Assembly (NCBI GenBank): GCA_905204385.1
Contig: CAJKZL010000251.1
Location: forward strand, 1-5,458
Direction: 5' to 3'
Source: an uncultured Odoribacter sp.
Lineage (GTDB): Bacteria; Bacteroidota; Bacteroidia; Bacteroidales; Marinifilaceae
DNA: 5,458 nucleotides
The position numbers were made by a program, and so were the translations under genes. Below the pieces are notes generated by a model. That model worked only from the letters and a program-made list of their open reading frames with translations. It made no database searches and was not told the origin of the DNA. Below, piece by piece: positions 1 through 5,458 of the stretch. Every line of letters begins with the position of its first letter. Positions within the stretch are counted from its first letter, which is position 1.

Positions 1-386
1 CGTCTCCGTCATTCCCCTGTCATGCGGGCAAGGGGACGGAGGATAAGGGGAAGAAAGTGCTGGTGGCTGAGGACAATGATAGTAACTATGCCCTTGTGGA
101 GCATATCCTGAAGGACTATGATCTTACGCGGGCATTGAACGGTGTAGACGCCGACGAGAAAGCGCGCAACGGAAAGTTCGACCTGGTGCTGATGGACATG
201 AAAATGCCCGTCATGGGCGGACTGGAAGCCACCCGCAAGATCCGCGAATTTGACACCGAGATTCCGATTGTCGCACTCACGGCCAATGCTTTCGATTCCG
301 ACCGCGCCAGTGCCTTCGAAGCCGGCTGCAATGCTTTCCTGGCAAAACCCGTCAAGAAAAAACAATTGCTCGGGCTCTTTTCATAA
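1..386 (+). CDS. C-terminal receiver (REC) domain, probably of a hybrid sensor histidine kinase (5' partial)
   Basis: The frame is open from the window edge (first whole codon at base 3) to a TAA at 384-386, with no ATG before the domain, so the gene starts upstream. About 18 linker residues precede a complete receiver domain that starts near base 57. Counting the GTG at 57 as residue 1, the acidic pocket is E5-D6, the phosphoacceptor is D47 in LVLMDMKMP (codon 195-197), the switch Thr is T75 in ALTAN, and the conserved Lys is K97 in AKPV. The protein ends about 11 residues after K97, as expected when REC is the last domain. The variable linker straight before REC is typical of hybrid kinases, in which an internal kinase core relays phosphate to this Asp. 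The kinase part is not visible, so a multidomain response regulator remains possible. It faces away from the bile-acid genes and no link to them is visible. Confidence 0.88.
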   Translation, partial: SPSFPCHAGKGTEDKGKKVLVAEDNDSNYALVEHILKDYDLTRALNGVDADEKARNGKFDLVLMDMKMPVMGGLEATRKIREFDTEIPIVALTANAFDSDRASAFEAGCNAFLAKPVKKKQLLGLFS

Positions 387-476
387 AACGGTGAAAGGAG
401 TTCCGGTTGCCGAGTACTGCTCTGCGGCGTCTTGCCCGTTATTCTCTGCAATTGGAAGAAGGGAGTACGTTCGGTT

Positions 477-1149
477 TTATCGTGGAGACATCGGAGAGCG
501 CCGTGCTGCATCCGGCTTTAGGAAATCATTTTTACTGATTTTTCGGAAATGTCTTTTTTCATCTGCAGTTTCAACGATGAAAGTAACCGAATCACTCCAT
601 GGCTGAAGGGTGGCGAATGAAGAAATGTCACAGGAGATCGTACCGTAGTTAAAACTGACGTTCGTCCCATAGACCGGTATATGCGGGCGGTAATAGAACT
701 GCAAGAGTAAAGTGTCCGGAGTCAGTCGGGCCGGATCGTATAGCATCTTCATCTCGACGGGTTTTGTTTTCCCATCGGCCGAATTTGTAACAGATAATCC
801 GGTATTCAGGTCGAAATAACCGCGATAGCCGTTATCTATCGACAAAAGCGGGAGAATCGCGCAGTTATCCGGAACAGTGCCATAGTCCGTGGATTCTTCT
901 ATGCTGACGGGGCGTATGACATCGTATATTGAAAAAGGAAAGATATGGGCATTGTCGATATATGCCTCATGATCGGCGGTTGTTCTCCAATCATCCTCCA
1001 TGTAGTTGATGGAAAAGTATCCCCTTTCAATGCCGCTAAGCCCACGGTCGTAAGAAACAGCCAGCCCGCCGACCGTCGTCTTCGTCCTTATCACAGCTTA
1101 TAAAACCCGTTATACAGAAAAATAACCATAATACTCTCTTTATCTTCAT
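477..1149 (-). pseudogene. Surface-type lipoprotein of unknown function, frameshifted
   Basis: Translation from the ATG at 1147-1149 gives a lipoprotein signal: basic start (MKIKRV), hydrophobic core, then FISC with the lipid-bearing cysteine at residue 19. The residues after it, CDKDEDD, fit the Bacteroidota lipoprotein export signal (a Lys followed by acidic residues), so the intact product would probably sit on the cell surface. This frame stops at 1036-1038 after an implausible tail (GRRAGCFLRPWA). A second frame is open from just after a TAA at 1098-1100 to a TAA at 477-479 and encodes about 198 protein-like residues. Skipping one base near 1074 joins them as CDKDEDD-VGGLAVSYD, giving about 223 residues. 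The shift must lie between 1036 and 1100. There is no homopolymer or slippery heptamer at the join, so mutation or assembly error is likelier than programmed shifting. The C-terminal part (TLLLQFYYRP... to DSVTFIVETADEK) looks like a beta-sandwich and recalls NigD-like lipoproteins, but the family is not established. The last 15 or so residues are basic and may not be native. Confidence 0.7.
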
Positions 1150-1312
1150 AAAATTGCGTTTGGGGTTGTCCTGTTTTTGATCCCGGAAAAGATTGGTTCC
1201 GCTCACTGTAAAATTATAAAAAAACAAATCTCTGCATTCATTCCTTCCGGGAAATATCGGGTCGATTTCCTGGTCGGCTTCAAGCAAAAATGAGAGACTG
1301 GGATAGCTTAAT

Positions 1313-1332
1313 GCAAGAAAGTTTTTTCTTGC
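1313..1332 (-). terminator. Small inverted repeat after the MFS transporter gene, possible terminator
   Basis: GCAAGAAA (1313-1320) and TTTCTTGC (1325-1332) form a perfect 8-bp stem with a 4-base loop, 8 bases past the transporter stop at 1341-1343. The stem is AT-rich and no T-run follows it on the minus strand; the T-rich part is inside the arm. It could be a weak terminator or a 3'-end stabilising hairpin. The rest of the 1150-1340 gap shows no further gene. Confidence 0.35.
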
Positions 1333-1340
1333 GAGGTTGA

Positions 1341-2645
1341 TTATTTGTACAGAGAAGGCGGCCGCTGAGTGCCGGCATCGCCGGTGGCGCTTTTGGCTTT
1401 ATATCCGCTGATCCCATAGTATAGAATGTAGATTTCCCCGGCAACCACCAGCCACCAGGTCCAGCGCCAGTCTCCTTGCAGGGCATCGGCCAGAATTCCT
1501 TGCAGCAGAGGGATCACTCCGCCGCCAACCACTCCGATCATGAGCGCACCGGAAGCTTTGGCGGTATAGATGCCGAGTTTGTCGAGGGCAAGGGTGTAGA
1601 TAGCCGGCCACATGACGGAATGACAAAGTCCGATGACGACCAGTATCCAGGGATTGGCGAAAAACATGGCTAACAGGAGAAGAAGGATGGAGCCGATGGA
1701 AGAGTAAACGAGTTGGTGTTGGGAGGATACTTTGGTGTAAACGGAACCGACGAAACGCCCGACGAGAATGCCCGCCCAGTAGAGTGCAGCCATTTTTGTG
1801 GCAGCTGTGGCGAATGTAGTATTCAGGCTGGTAGCATAGAGATTGATGTTGGCTCCTACAGCGACTTCCACGCCGACGTAGCAGAAAATGCCGATCACCC
1901 CTAACCGGAGTTGTGGAAAAGACCAAATGCTCTTGTGGGTGGGCTGGGTGGCCGAACGGCCGGTCATGTCGACGGCTGGCATGGGGGTTCGGACTGTGAC
2001 GAGGGTGATTGCAGCGATAACGGCTATCAATGCGACAACCGGCCAGATAAATTCATGGGATTGTACATTATGAAGGGGAATGCCGTAAAAAATCACATAG
2101 CTCACCACCAGCGGACCGATAGCCATGCCGATGGAATTGGTGGTGCCTCCGATCATCTGCCGTTGCAGGGGTGTCGTTTTGCCTACGGGATTGACATCCA
2201 GGTACAGGCCGGTGACTACTTGCAGTATGGTTACCGCTATGCCGATAACAAAGGAACCCGATAGGAAAATAAAAAAGCCGGTGAAAATCCTGTTGCCCAG
2301 TATAACGATATAAGAGGGCGCATACATGTGCAATAAGACGGCTGCTTCATAAAGTCCCAGTCCGGCCATGAATATCAATAGGGAATAAACCGATGTTTTC
2401 CGGTAGCCCAGCCGGGCGACCCAACGGGTGGCGAACCCTTCCGAAAAGGGATAGGCCAGAAACCAACTGAAGTTCAGCAAAGTGACCAGAGCATTGGTCA
2501 TATTCCCGTCGTGAGGTAACATGGCCGATTTTAAAGGTACTTGAAATTGCTGGTTGATGACGGTAAATAAACCCACAATGAAATAGAGAAACAACATGAT
2601 AATAAAAGGAGCCATTACCGATGTCTTGCCTGTTGCTGAATCCAT
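1341..2645 (-). CDS. MFS transporter, fucose/glucose permease (FHS) type
   Basis: This encodes a 434-residue inner-membrane carrier of the major facilitator superfamily with about 12 hydrophobic segments, a full-length size. The closest recognisable group is the fucose:H+ symporter (FucP/GluP) family. The first helix runs into an INQQFQVPLK stretch (residues 30-39), corresponding to the NDxxxP region of FucP. The loop between helices 2 and 3 has RLGYRKT (78-84), and helix 4 has TILQVVTG (139-146). The ATG at 2643-2645 is chosen because AGGAAA lies 8 bases upstream. An in-frame TTG at 2681 would add 12 polar residues and lacks such a site. Both acidic residues that FucP uses for proton coupling appear to be Gln here (Q33, Q142), so substrate and energy coupling cannot be assumed from FucP. 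The gene follows the bile-acid pair on the same strand but lies beyond a strong terminator, so it probably has its own promoter. Substrate is unknown: a sugar by family, a bile-acid-related compound only by position. Confidence 0.88.
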   Translation of the reverse strand: MDSATGKTSVMAPFIIMLFLYFIVGLFTVINQQFQVPLKSAMLPHDGNMTNALVTLLNFSWFLAYPFSEGFATRWVARLGYRKTSVYSLLIFMAGLGLYEAAVLLHMYAPSYIVILGNRIFTGFFIFLSGSFVIGIAVTILQVVTGLYLDVNPVGKTTPLQRQMIGGTTNSIGMAIGPLVVSYVIFYGIPLHNVQSHEFIWPVVALIAVIAAITLVTVRTPMPAVDMTGRSATQPTHKSIWSFPQLRLGVIGIFCYVGVEVAVGANINLYATSLNTTFATAATKMAALYWAGILVGRFVGSVYTKVSSQHQLVYSSIGSILLLLLAMFFANPWILVVIGLCHSVMWPAIYTLALDKLGIYTAKASGALMIGVVGGGVIPLLQGILADALQGDWRWTWWLVVAGEIYILYYGISGYKAKSATGDAGTQRPPSLYK

Positions 2646-2647
2646 AA

Positions 2648-2670
2648 CCCGTTTTTCCTGTTTTAACGGG
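2648..2670 (-). promoter_or_regulatory. Hairpin presenting the ribosome binding site of the MFS gene
   Basis: In the transcript the 6-bp arms CCCGUU (2670-2665) and AACGGG (2653-2648) flank an 11-base loop that contains most of AGGAAA (2659-2654), 8 bases before the ATG. The start codon lies only two bases beyond the stem. The Shine-Dalgarno-like bases therefore sit in the loop rather than buried in the stem. A role in translation control is inference; a chance inverted repeat is possible. Confidence 0.35.
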
Positions 2671-2678
2671 AATAAACC

Positions 2679-2711
2679 CAAAAAGATCGGGAATAACTGC
2701 GTTTTGTCAGA
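2679..2711 (-). promoter_or_regulatory. Candidate Bacteroides-type promoter for the MFS gene
   Basis: On the minus strand TCTTTTTG (2686-2679) matches the Bacteroidota -7 consensus TAnnTTTG except for one base. TCTG (2711-2708) lies 21 bases upstream as an imperfect -33 TTTG. It sits just downstream of the terminator and would give a 5' untranslated region of roughly 25-30 bases. Both boxes are imperfect, so this is a tentative call. Confidence 0.3.
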
Positions 2712-2738
2712 AAAAACGGTTTATGCAGACCGTTTTTA
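2711..2738 (-). terminator. Intrinsic terminator ending the hydroxysteroid dehydrogenase-hydrolase unit
   Basis: AAAAACGGT (2712-2720) and ACCGTTTTT (2729-2737) form a perfect 9-bp stem around an 8-base loop. Read on the minus strand it ends in a run of six T (2716-2711), the form of a Rho-independent terminator. It lies about 106 bases after the hydrolase stop and about 66 bases before the MFS start, so it separates the two transcription units. The symmetrical A/T arms mean it could also work in the opposite direction, but no plus-strand gene reads into it here. Confidence 0.78.
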
Positions 2739-2843
2739 TCTCCGGATTTATTCAGCGATTTCTTTCTCAGTGACTTTTCCTCTTGCTACGAAGCTGCTTT
2801 TACCGGTTTCATACGTCCCCCCTGTATCCCGGTGGAGCAATGC

Positions 2844-3920
2844 TTATTCAATGGAAATATATTCAATGGGTTGTCGCCGGGTTTTATCCAAAGGGAACGA
2901 CTGATAGGCTACCGTGTTGAAATCGATGTTTTTCAGGTCGATGCAGCGGATCGTCGAGTTATAAGCTGTCTTGTAGTATATTTTGCGATTAGTGAGATCG
3001 GTAGCTGAAGTCCATTGGGTTGCGCTGGGAATGTCGGGCGACTTGCCGATAGGATGTTCTATACCGATGGGAATATCGAAATTATTGAGGATATGAAAAC
3101 ATTGTAGGACGGTTTCCGGTCCGTTGGTCCGCAGGGGAGCAGTTGCCTTGTAGAAAGCTATCCGGACAAAGCGGGAAGGTGGGGTTACGTCTCCGGGCAT
3201 GCCTAAAAAACCCGATCCTGCACCCAGAGCGGTTAAAGTAAGATCGCTTAAGCGATGAGGAGCTACACCTCCCGGGAAAAGGTCGATGTAATTGTTCAGG
3301 TTGGTCAAATGCCACTCGAATCCCGGAGAATTGGTGAGTACACCTACCGGATTATCGTAAAAATGAGGAATCCCGTTTACAATCTCCAGCACCGCTTGTT
3401 TGCCTGTAGCATCTCCGATGCGCCAATGTACGGACGAGGTGGAGCCTGGCCGGTCGATGCCGATGACGCGGATTGACGGAAGGGCCGCCTTGACTTCCTC
3501 CACGGAAGAGAAGCGGGCCAGCATCCAGGTCACCACTTGCAGGTCGTTTACGCTGCGTTGACTTTCTGCCGGATCGTAAGGTAAGTAACTCCCGTAGCGG
3601 GGAAAATAGAATAGGCCGGCCGAGAGTCCGGCTTCATTGAGACCCTCGACTATGAAATCTTTCTGTATGATGGCTAAGCCGGCCACTCCGTATTTTGCTT
3701 GAAAGGTTGCTCCGTTGAGCCCCGCAGGTGTGTAGGTTTTTATCTGCTGTCCCCGCGGAATAATCACATATTCACTGGGTAGATCGCTATCTCCCCATTC
3801 TATAGTCCTGGCCAGGACATATGCTCCGTCCTTGGCTTGCAGGGAAAGTCCCGTGCAGGCTTTAAGGTCGGTATCTATGCTCAAAAAGAGGAGAGACAGA
3901 ATGATAGTAAGTAATTTCAT
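2844..3920 (-). CDS. Secreted choloylglycine hydrolase / penicillin V acylase family protein (bile salt hydrolase-like)
   Basis: This encodes 358 residues. The ATG at 3918-3920 begins a signal peptide (MKLL, hydrophobic core, ...LKA) with predicted cleavage before C22. Cleavage would expose this Cys as the N-terminal nucleophile of an Ntn hydrolase, for action in the periplasm. Lys at -2 argues against a lipobox. The mature start CTGLSLQAKDG and the motifs AR38T, GLNEAGL (93-99), LTN197SPGFEWH and SR250FVR match the conserved Cys1, Arg17, Asn175 and Arg228 of the family. Members cleave the amide of glycine- or taurine-conjugated bile acids (EC 3.5.1.24) or penicillin V (EC 3.5.1.11). Oddities by eye: Glu41 at the Asp20 position, and Tyr105 where classic bile salt hydrolases have Asn82 and Bacillus penicillin V acylase has Tyr. 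The segment from LTNSPGFEWHLTN to GMPGDVTPPSRF resembles the Bacillus acylase more than the Bacteroides thetaiotaomicron bile salt hydrolase as I recall it. It starts 10 bases after the 7-alpha-hydroxysteroid dehydrogenase stop, so the two are very likely co-transcribed, which favours bile salts as substrate. A longer start at an in-frame TTG (3953) would overlap that gene and spoil the signal peptide. Confidence 0.9.
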   Translation of the reverse strand: MKLLTIILSLLFLSIDTDLKACTGLSLQAKDGAYVLARTIEWGDSDLPSEYVIIPRGQQIKTYTPAGLNGATFQAKYGVAGLAIIQKDFIVEGLNEAGLSAGLFYFPRYGSYLPYDPAESQRSVNDLQVVTWMLARFSSVEEVKAALPSIRVIGIDRPGSTSSVHWRIGDATGKQAVLEIVNGIPHFYDNPVGVLTNSPGFEWHLTNLNNYIDLFPGGVAPHRLSDLTLTALGAGSGFLGMPGDVTPPSRFVRIAFYKATAPLRTNGPETVLQCFHILNNFDIPIGIEHPIGKSPDIPSATQWTSATDLTNRKIYYKTAYNSTIRCIDLKNIDFNTVAYQSFPLDKTRRQPIEYISIE

Positions 3921-3930
3921 GGCTGTGGGG

Positions 3931-4719
3931 TTAAAGTTTGGTAAAATCTGCAATGGTTGGATTGTGAATGGTCAGACCTCCGTCTGCTATGATCGTTTGC
4001 CCGGTGATATATCTGGCATCCTCCGAGGCCAGGAAAGCCACGATAGAAGCGATATCCTCCGGTTGCCCTACATAGGGGAGGGCATTATGGCGGACAAATA
4101 TTTTACGGGTGGGTTCCGATAGGTTCGTTAATGCCGCCGGAGTAAGAACCAGCCCAGGAGCGACTGCATTGCAGCGGATGTTGTGTTTCCCCATTTGGGT
4201 CGCCGTGTAGCGGGTGAAATTGATGATTCCTGCTTTGGCAGCGCCGTAATAGGTACCTCTGCTATCCGCCGTGATGCCTCCGATAGAAGCGATATTCACG
4301 ATGTTTCCTCCTTTTTGCCGGAGCATGGCGGGCAATGCTTGCTGTGTTAGGTAAATAGCACAACGCAATTTGATGTGAAAGGCCTGATCGAAATAGCCGA
4401 TGTCCAGGTCTTTGATGTTCTTGTCTTTTTGCAGGTCGGTGCCTCCGACATTATTGACCAGGACGTCTATCCTTCCGTACTCTTCCAGTGTTATTTCGAT
4501 CAGGGTATGGCAACTTTCGAGGTCATCGGCTGAGAAATAAACCGGAAGGACTTCGGCTTTTTCTTTTTTCAATTCAAACGCCAGTTGCGTGGCTTTTTCT
4601 TTGGCAAAATCAGCAATGACTACTTTCCCGCCTTCTGCAACGATACGCCGGGTGGTGGCTTCTCCAATGCCGGAAGCCGCTCCGGTAACGATCACAATTT
4701 TATCTTTCAATCTGTCCAT
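3931..4719 (-). CDS. hdhA: 7-alpha-hydroxysteroid dehydrogenase (SDR family)
   Basis: This is a 262-residue classical short-chain dehydrogenase/reductase, cytoplasmic, predicted to oxidise the 7-alpha-hydroxyl of bile acids such as cholate to the 7-oxo form with NAD+. The cofactor motif is T12-GAASGIG (glycines 13, 17, 19). Asp37 at the end of beta-2 (VVIADF) indicates NAD rather than NADP. NNVGG is at 89-93, the catalytic Ser is S145 (NIAS), and the Tyr/Lys pair is Y158-GAA-K162. Long stretches, including [29 protein letters not shown] and [12 protein letters not shown], match the Bacteroides fragilis 7-alpha-HSDH as I recall it, and the length fits. The usual fourth catalytic residue, Asn, appears to be Lys117 (FHIKLRC; codon AAA). 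The start at 4717-4719 (MDRLKDK) matches the family N-terminus; an AGGAAA lies about 14 bases upstream, farther than usual. A longer frame to 4821 adds unrelated residues. It is the first gene of a unit with the hydrolase. Confidence 0.92.
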   Translation of the reverse strand: MDRLKDKIVIVTGAASGIGEATTRRIVAEGGKVVIADFAKEKATQLAFELKKEKAEVLPVYFSADDLESCHTLIEITLEEYGRIDVLVNNVGGTDLQKDKNIKDLDIGYFDQAFHIKLRCAIYLTQQALPAMLRQKGGNIVNIASIGGITADSRGTYYGAAKAGIINFTRYTATQMGKHNIRCNAVAPGLVLTPAALTNLSEPTRKIFVRHNALPYVGQPEDIASIVAFLASEDARYITGQTIIADGGLTIHNPTIADFTKL

Positions 4720-4874
4720 TTTCACTTTGCCGGTTTCCTGTATAACGATCGGGAAGGAGAAGGGTTGACAAAATTCCTGGCATTTTTTTACGCAATCGGA
4801 AGGTGATGCTCCGGAAAACAATTATTTCCGTATCTTCGTTACAATTTTCAGGAGTTTGATGAAAGATCCCTGGT
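4720..4874. promoter_or_regulatory. Divergent intergenic region between the dehydrogenase unit and the ABC exporter
   Basis: These 155 bases must hold the start signals for both directions. On the minus strand GAATTTTG (4776-4769) is one base off the Bacteroidota -7 box TAnnTTTG, but the nearest -33-like ATTG (4796-4793) is only 16 bases away, short of the usual spacing. On the plus strand TATCTTCG (4831-4838) is one base off the same box and lacks a clear -33 TTTG. A TTGACA (4765-4770) is present but has no matching -10. No operator-like palindrome is clear. The promoters are placed by position only. Confidence 0.35.
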
Positions 4875-4882
4875 ATGTATAG
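4859..4882 (+). other. Seven-codon minicistron overlapping the ABC exporter start
   Basis: An ATG at 4859-4861 follows CAGGAG (4849-4854) and encodes MKDPWYV before a TAG at 4880-4882. This little frame overlaps the first codons of the exporter (ATG at 4875) in another frame. It has the better Shine-Dalgarno-like sequence of the two starts, so translation of the exporter could be coupled to it. It may equally be chance, since Bacteroidota rarely depend on this sequence. Confidence 0.25.
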
Positions 4883-5458
4883 ATATTGGCAAATACTTCG
4901 CAACTATAGATTCAGTCTGGCAGTTTGTCCCTTGCTGGTGCTGATCACCGTCTGGTGCGAGACGGTGCAGCCGATGTATATGGCCGATATCATCGATCAG
5001 GGAGTGATGGAGCGCAACCTGGGTCTGATCGTGGAGAAAGGGACGTATATGGTGTTGATAGCCCTGGTGGGTCTGGCTTTCAGTGTGGCAAACGTATGGG
5101 TGGCGTCGCGGACGTCCATCGGTTTCGGCACCGATCTGCGCAAGGCGCTGTTCCTGAAAATCCAGCAACTTTCCTTTTTCGATCTCGATCGTTTCGGCAC
5201 TTCCTCATTGATTACGCGGCTGACCAACGATATTGCGCGCATGCAGCATGTGGTGCGGATGTCCATGCGGATGATGCTTCGTTCGCCGTTTATGTTGGTG
5301 ATGGCTGTCTTTTTTGTGATCCGTATAAATGCACAGTTAGCCTTGGTGCTGGTGGCGGCCATACCTGCATTGGGCATTACCGTATTTGTGATCCTGAAAA
5401 AAGGATACCCGTATTTTCTCAGGATGCAGCTAAAAATCGACCGATTGACCGGTGTGGT
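4875..5458 (+). CDS. ABC exporter, membrane domain of a half-transporter (3' partial)
   Basis: The visible 194 residues are the N-terminal part of a type-I ABC exporter transmembrane domain. Hydrophobic segments lie at about residues 13-33, 57-77, 133-150 and 155-173. Between the second and third is the conserved cytoplasmic coupling stretch, FFDLDRFGTSSLITRLTND (101-119), then RSPFM, as in the multidrug/lipid family of B. subtilis YfiB/YfiC and related heterodimeric exporters. The nucleotide-binding domain would follow past the window end. The ATG at 4875-4877 (MYRYWQILRNYRF) is the only plausible start, because a TGA in frame lies at 4860-4862. In this family the gene is often followed by a second half-transporter, which cannot be checked here. 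It is divergent from the bile-acid pair. Export of free bile acids or other toxic amphiphiles is possible, but nothing in the sequence specifies a substrate. Confidence 0.88.
   Translation, partial: MYRYWQILRNYRFSLAVCPLLVLITVWCETVQPMYMADIIDQGVMERNLGLIVEKGTYMVLIALVGLAFSVANVWVASRTSIGFGTDLRKALFLKIQQLSFFDLDRFGTSSLITRLTNDIARMQHVVRMSMRMMLRSPFMLVMAVFFVIRINAQLALVLVAAIPALGITVFVILKKGYPYFLRMQLKIDRLTGV

Noticed and set aside
387..476. Possible bidirectional terminator between the convergent receiver and lipoprotein genes
   Set aside because: Only short GCCG/CGGC and GGA/TCC pairings are present, with no stable stem followed by a T-run on either strand.
395..538. Plus-strand open stretch of about 47 codons (contains LEEGSTFGFIVETSES) after the receiver-domain stop
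   Set aside because: It reads protein-like but has no ATG start, begins just after a TGA at 392-394, overlaps the convergent lipoprotein end, and matches nothing I recognise. The receiver domain already ends normally at 386.
1209..1228. TTTG and TAATTTTA on the minus strand as a promoter for the lipoprotein gene
   Set aside because: The two boxes are only 8 bases apart instead of about 19-21, and the -7 box has a mismatch.
1150..1287. Upstream extension of the lipoprotein frame (46 residues before MKIKRV)
   Set aside because: It would place a non-signal sequence before a clear lipoprotein signal peptide and reads like untranslated DNA.
4720..4821. 34-residue N-terminal extension of the dehydrogenase from 4821
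   Set aside because: The known family starts at the equivalent of MDRLKDK; the extension is unlike SDR N-termini and would use up most of the divergent promoter region.
1..5458. CRISPR arrays, tRNA or rRNA genes, insertion sequences, attachment sites
   Set aside because: No spaced direct repeats, cloverleaf-like segments, transposase reading frames or terminal inverted repeats were seen on either strand.

Overview
The window looks like chromosome of a gut member of the Bacteroidales (Bacteroides/Parabacteroides-like). The evidence is an NAD-type 7-alpha-hydroxysteroid dehydrogenase close to the Bacteroides fragilis enzyme, a lipoprotein with an acidic stretch just after the lipid-bearing cysteine (the surface-export signal of this phylum), a fucose-permease-like MFS carrier, and start sites with little Shine-Dalgarno sequence. 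Genus-level assignment is inference.

Layout. At 1-386 (+) is the C-terminal receiver domain of a protein cut by the window edge, probably a hybrid two-component sensor kinase. Converging on it at 477-1149 (-) is a small surface-type lipoprotein gene whose reading frame is broken by a +1 shift just after its signal sequence. At 1341-2645 (-) is a complete 434-residue MFS transporter. A strong intrinsic terminator at 2712-2737 separates it from a two-gene unit on the same strand. That unit is 7-alpha-hydroxysteroid dehydrogenase (3931-4719, transcribed first) and a secreted choloylglycine hydrolase / penicillin V acylase family enzyme (2844-3920), with 10 bases between them. A 155-base divergent intergenic region (4720-4874) leads to the first ~194 residues of an ABC exporter (4875 onward, +), cut by the window end.

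How the genes may work together. The central pair makes a compact bile-acid module. The exported N-terminal-nucleophile hydrolase would remove glycine or taurine from conjugated bile acids in the periplasm, and the cytoplasmic dehydrogenase would oxidise the 7-alpha-hydroxyl of the freed acid to a 7-oxo group. The MFS carrier lies directly downstream but after a terminator, so its link to bile acids is only positional. The divergent ABC exporter could in principle handle toxic free bile acids, but nothing in its sequence shows the substrate.

Most unusual points: (1) the dehydrogenase appears to carry Lys where SDR enzymes have the catalytic-tetrad Asn; (2) the hydrolase has Tyr at the classic bile-salt-hydrolase Asn82 position and Glu at the Asp20 position; (3) the MFS carrier has Gln at both positions used for proton coupling in FucP; (4) the lipoprotein gene is frameshifted. 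These residue assignments come from alignment by eye against remembered family sequences. No wholly new system type was found.
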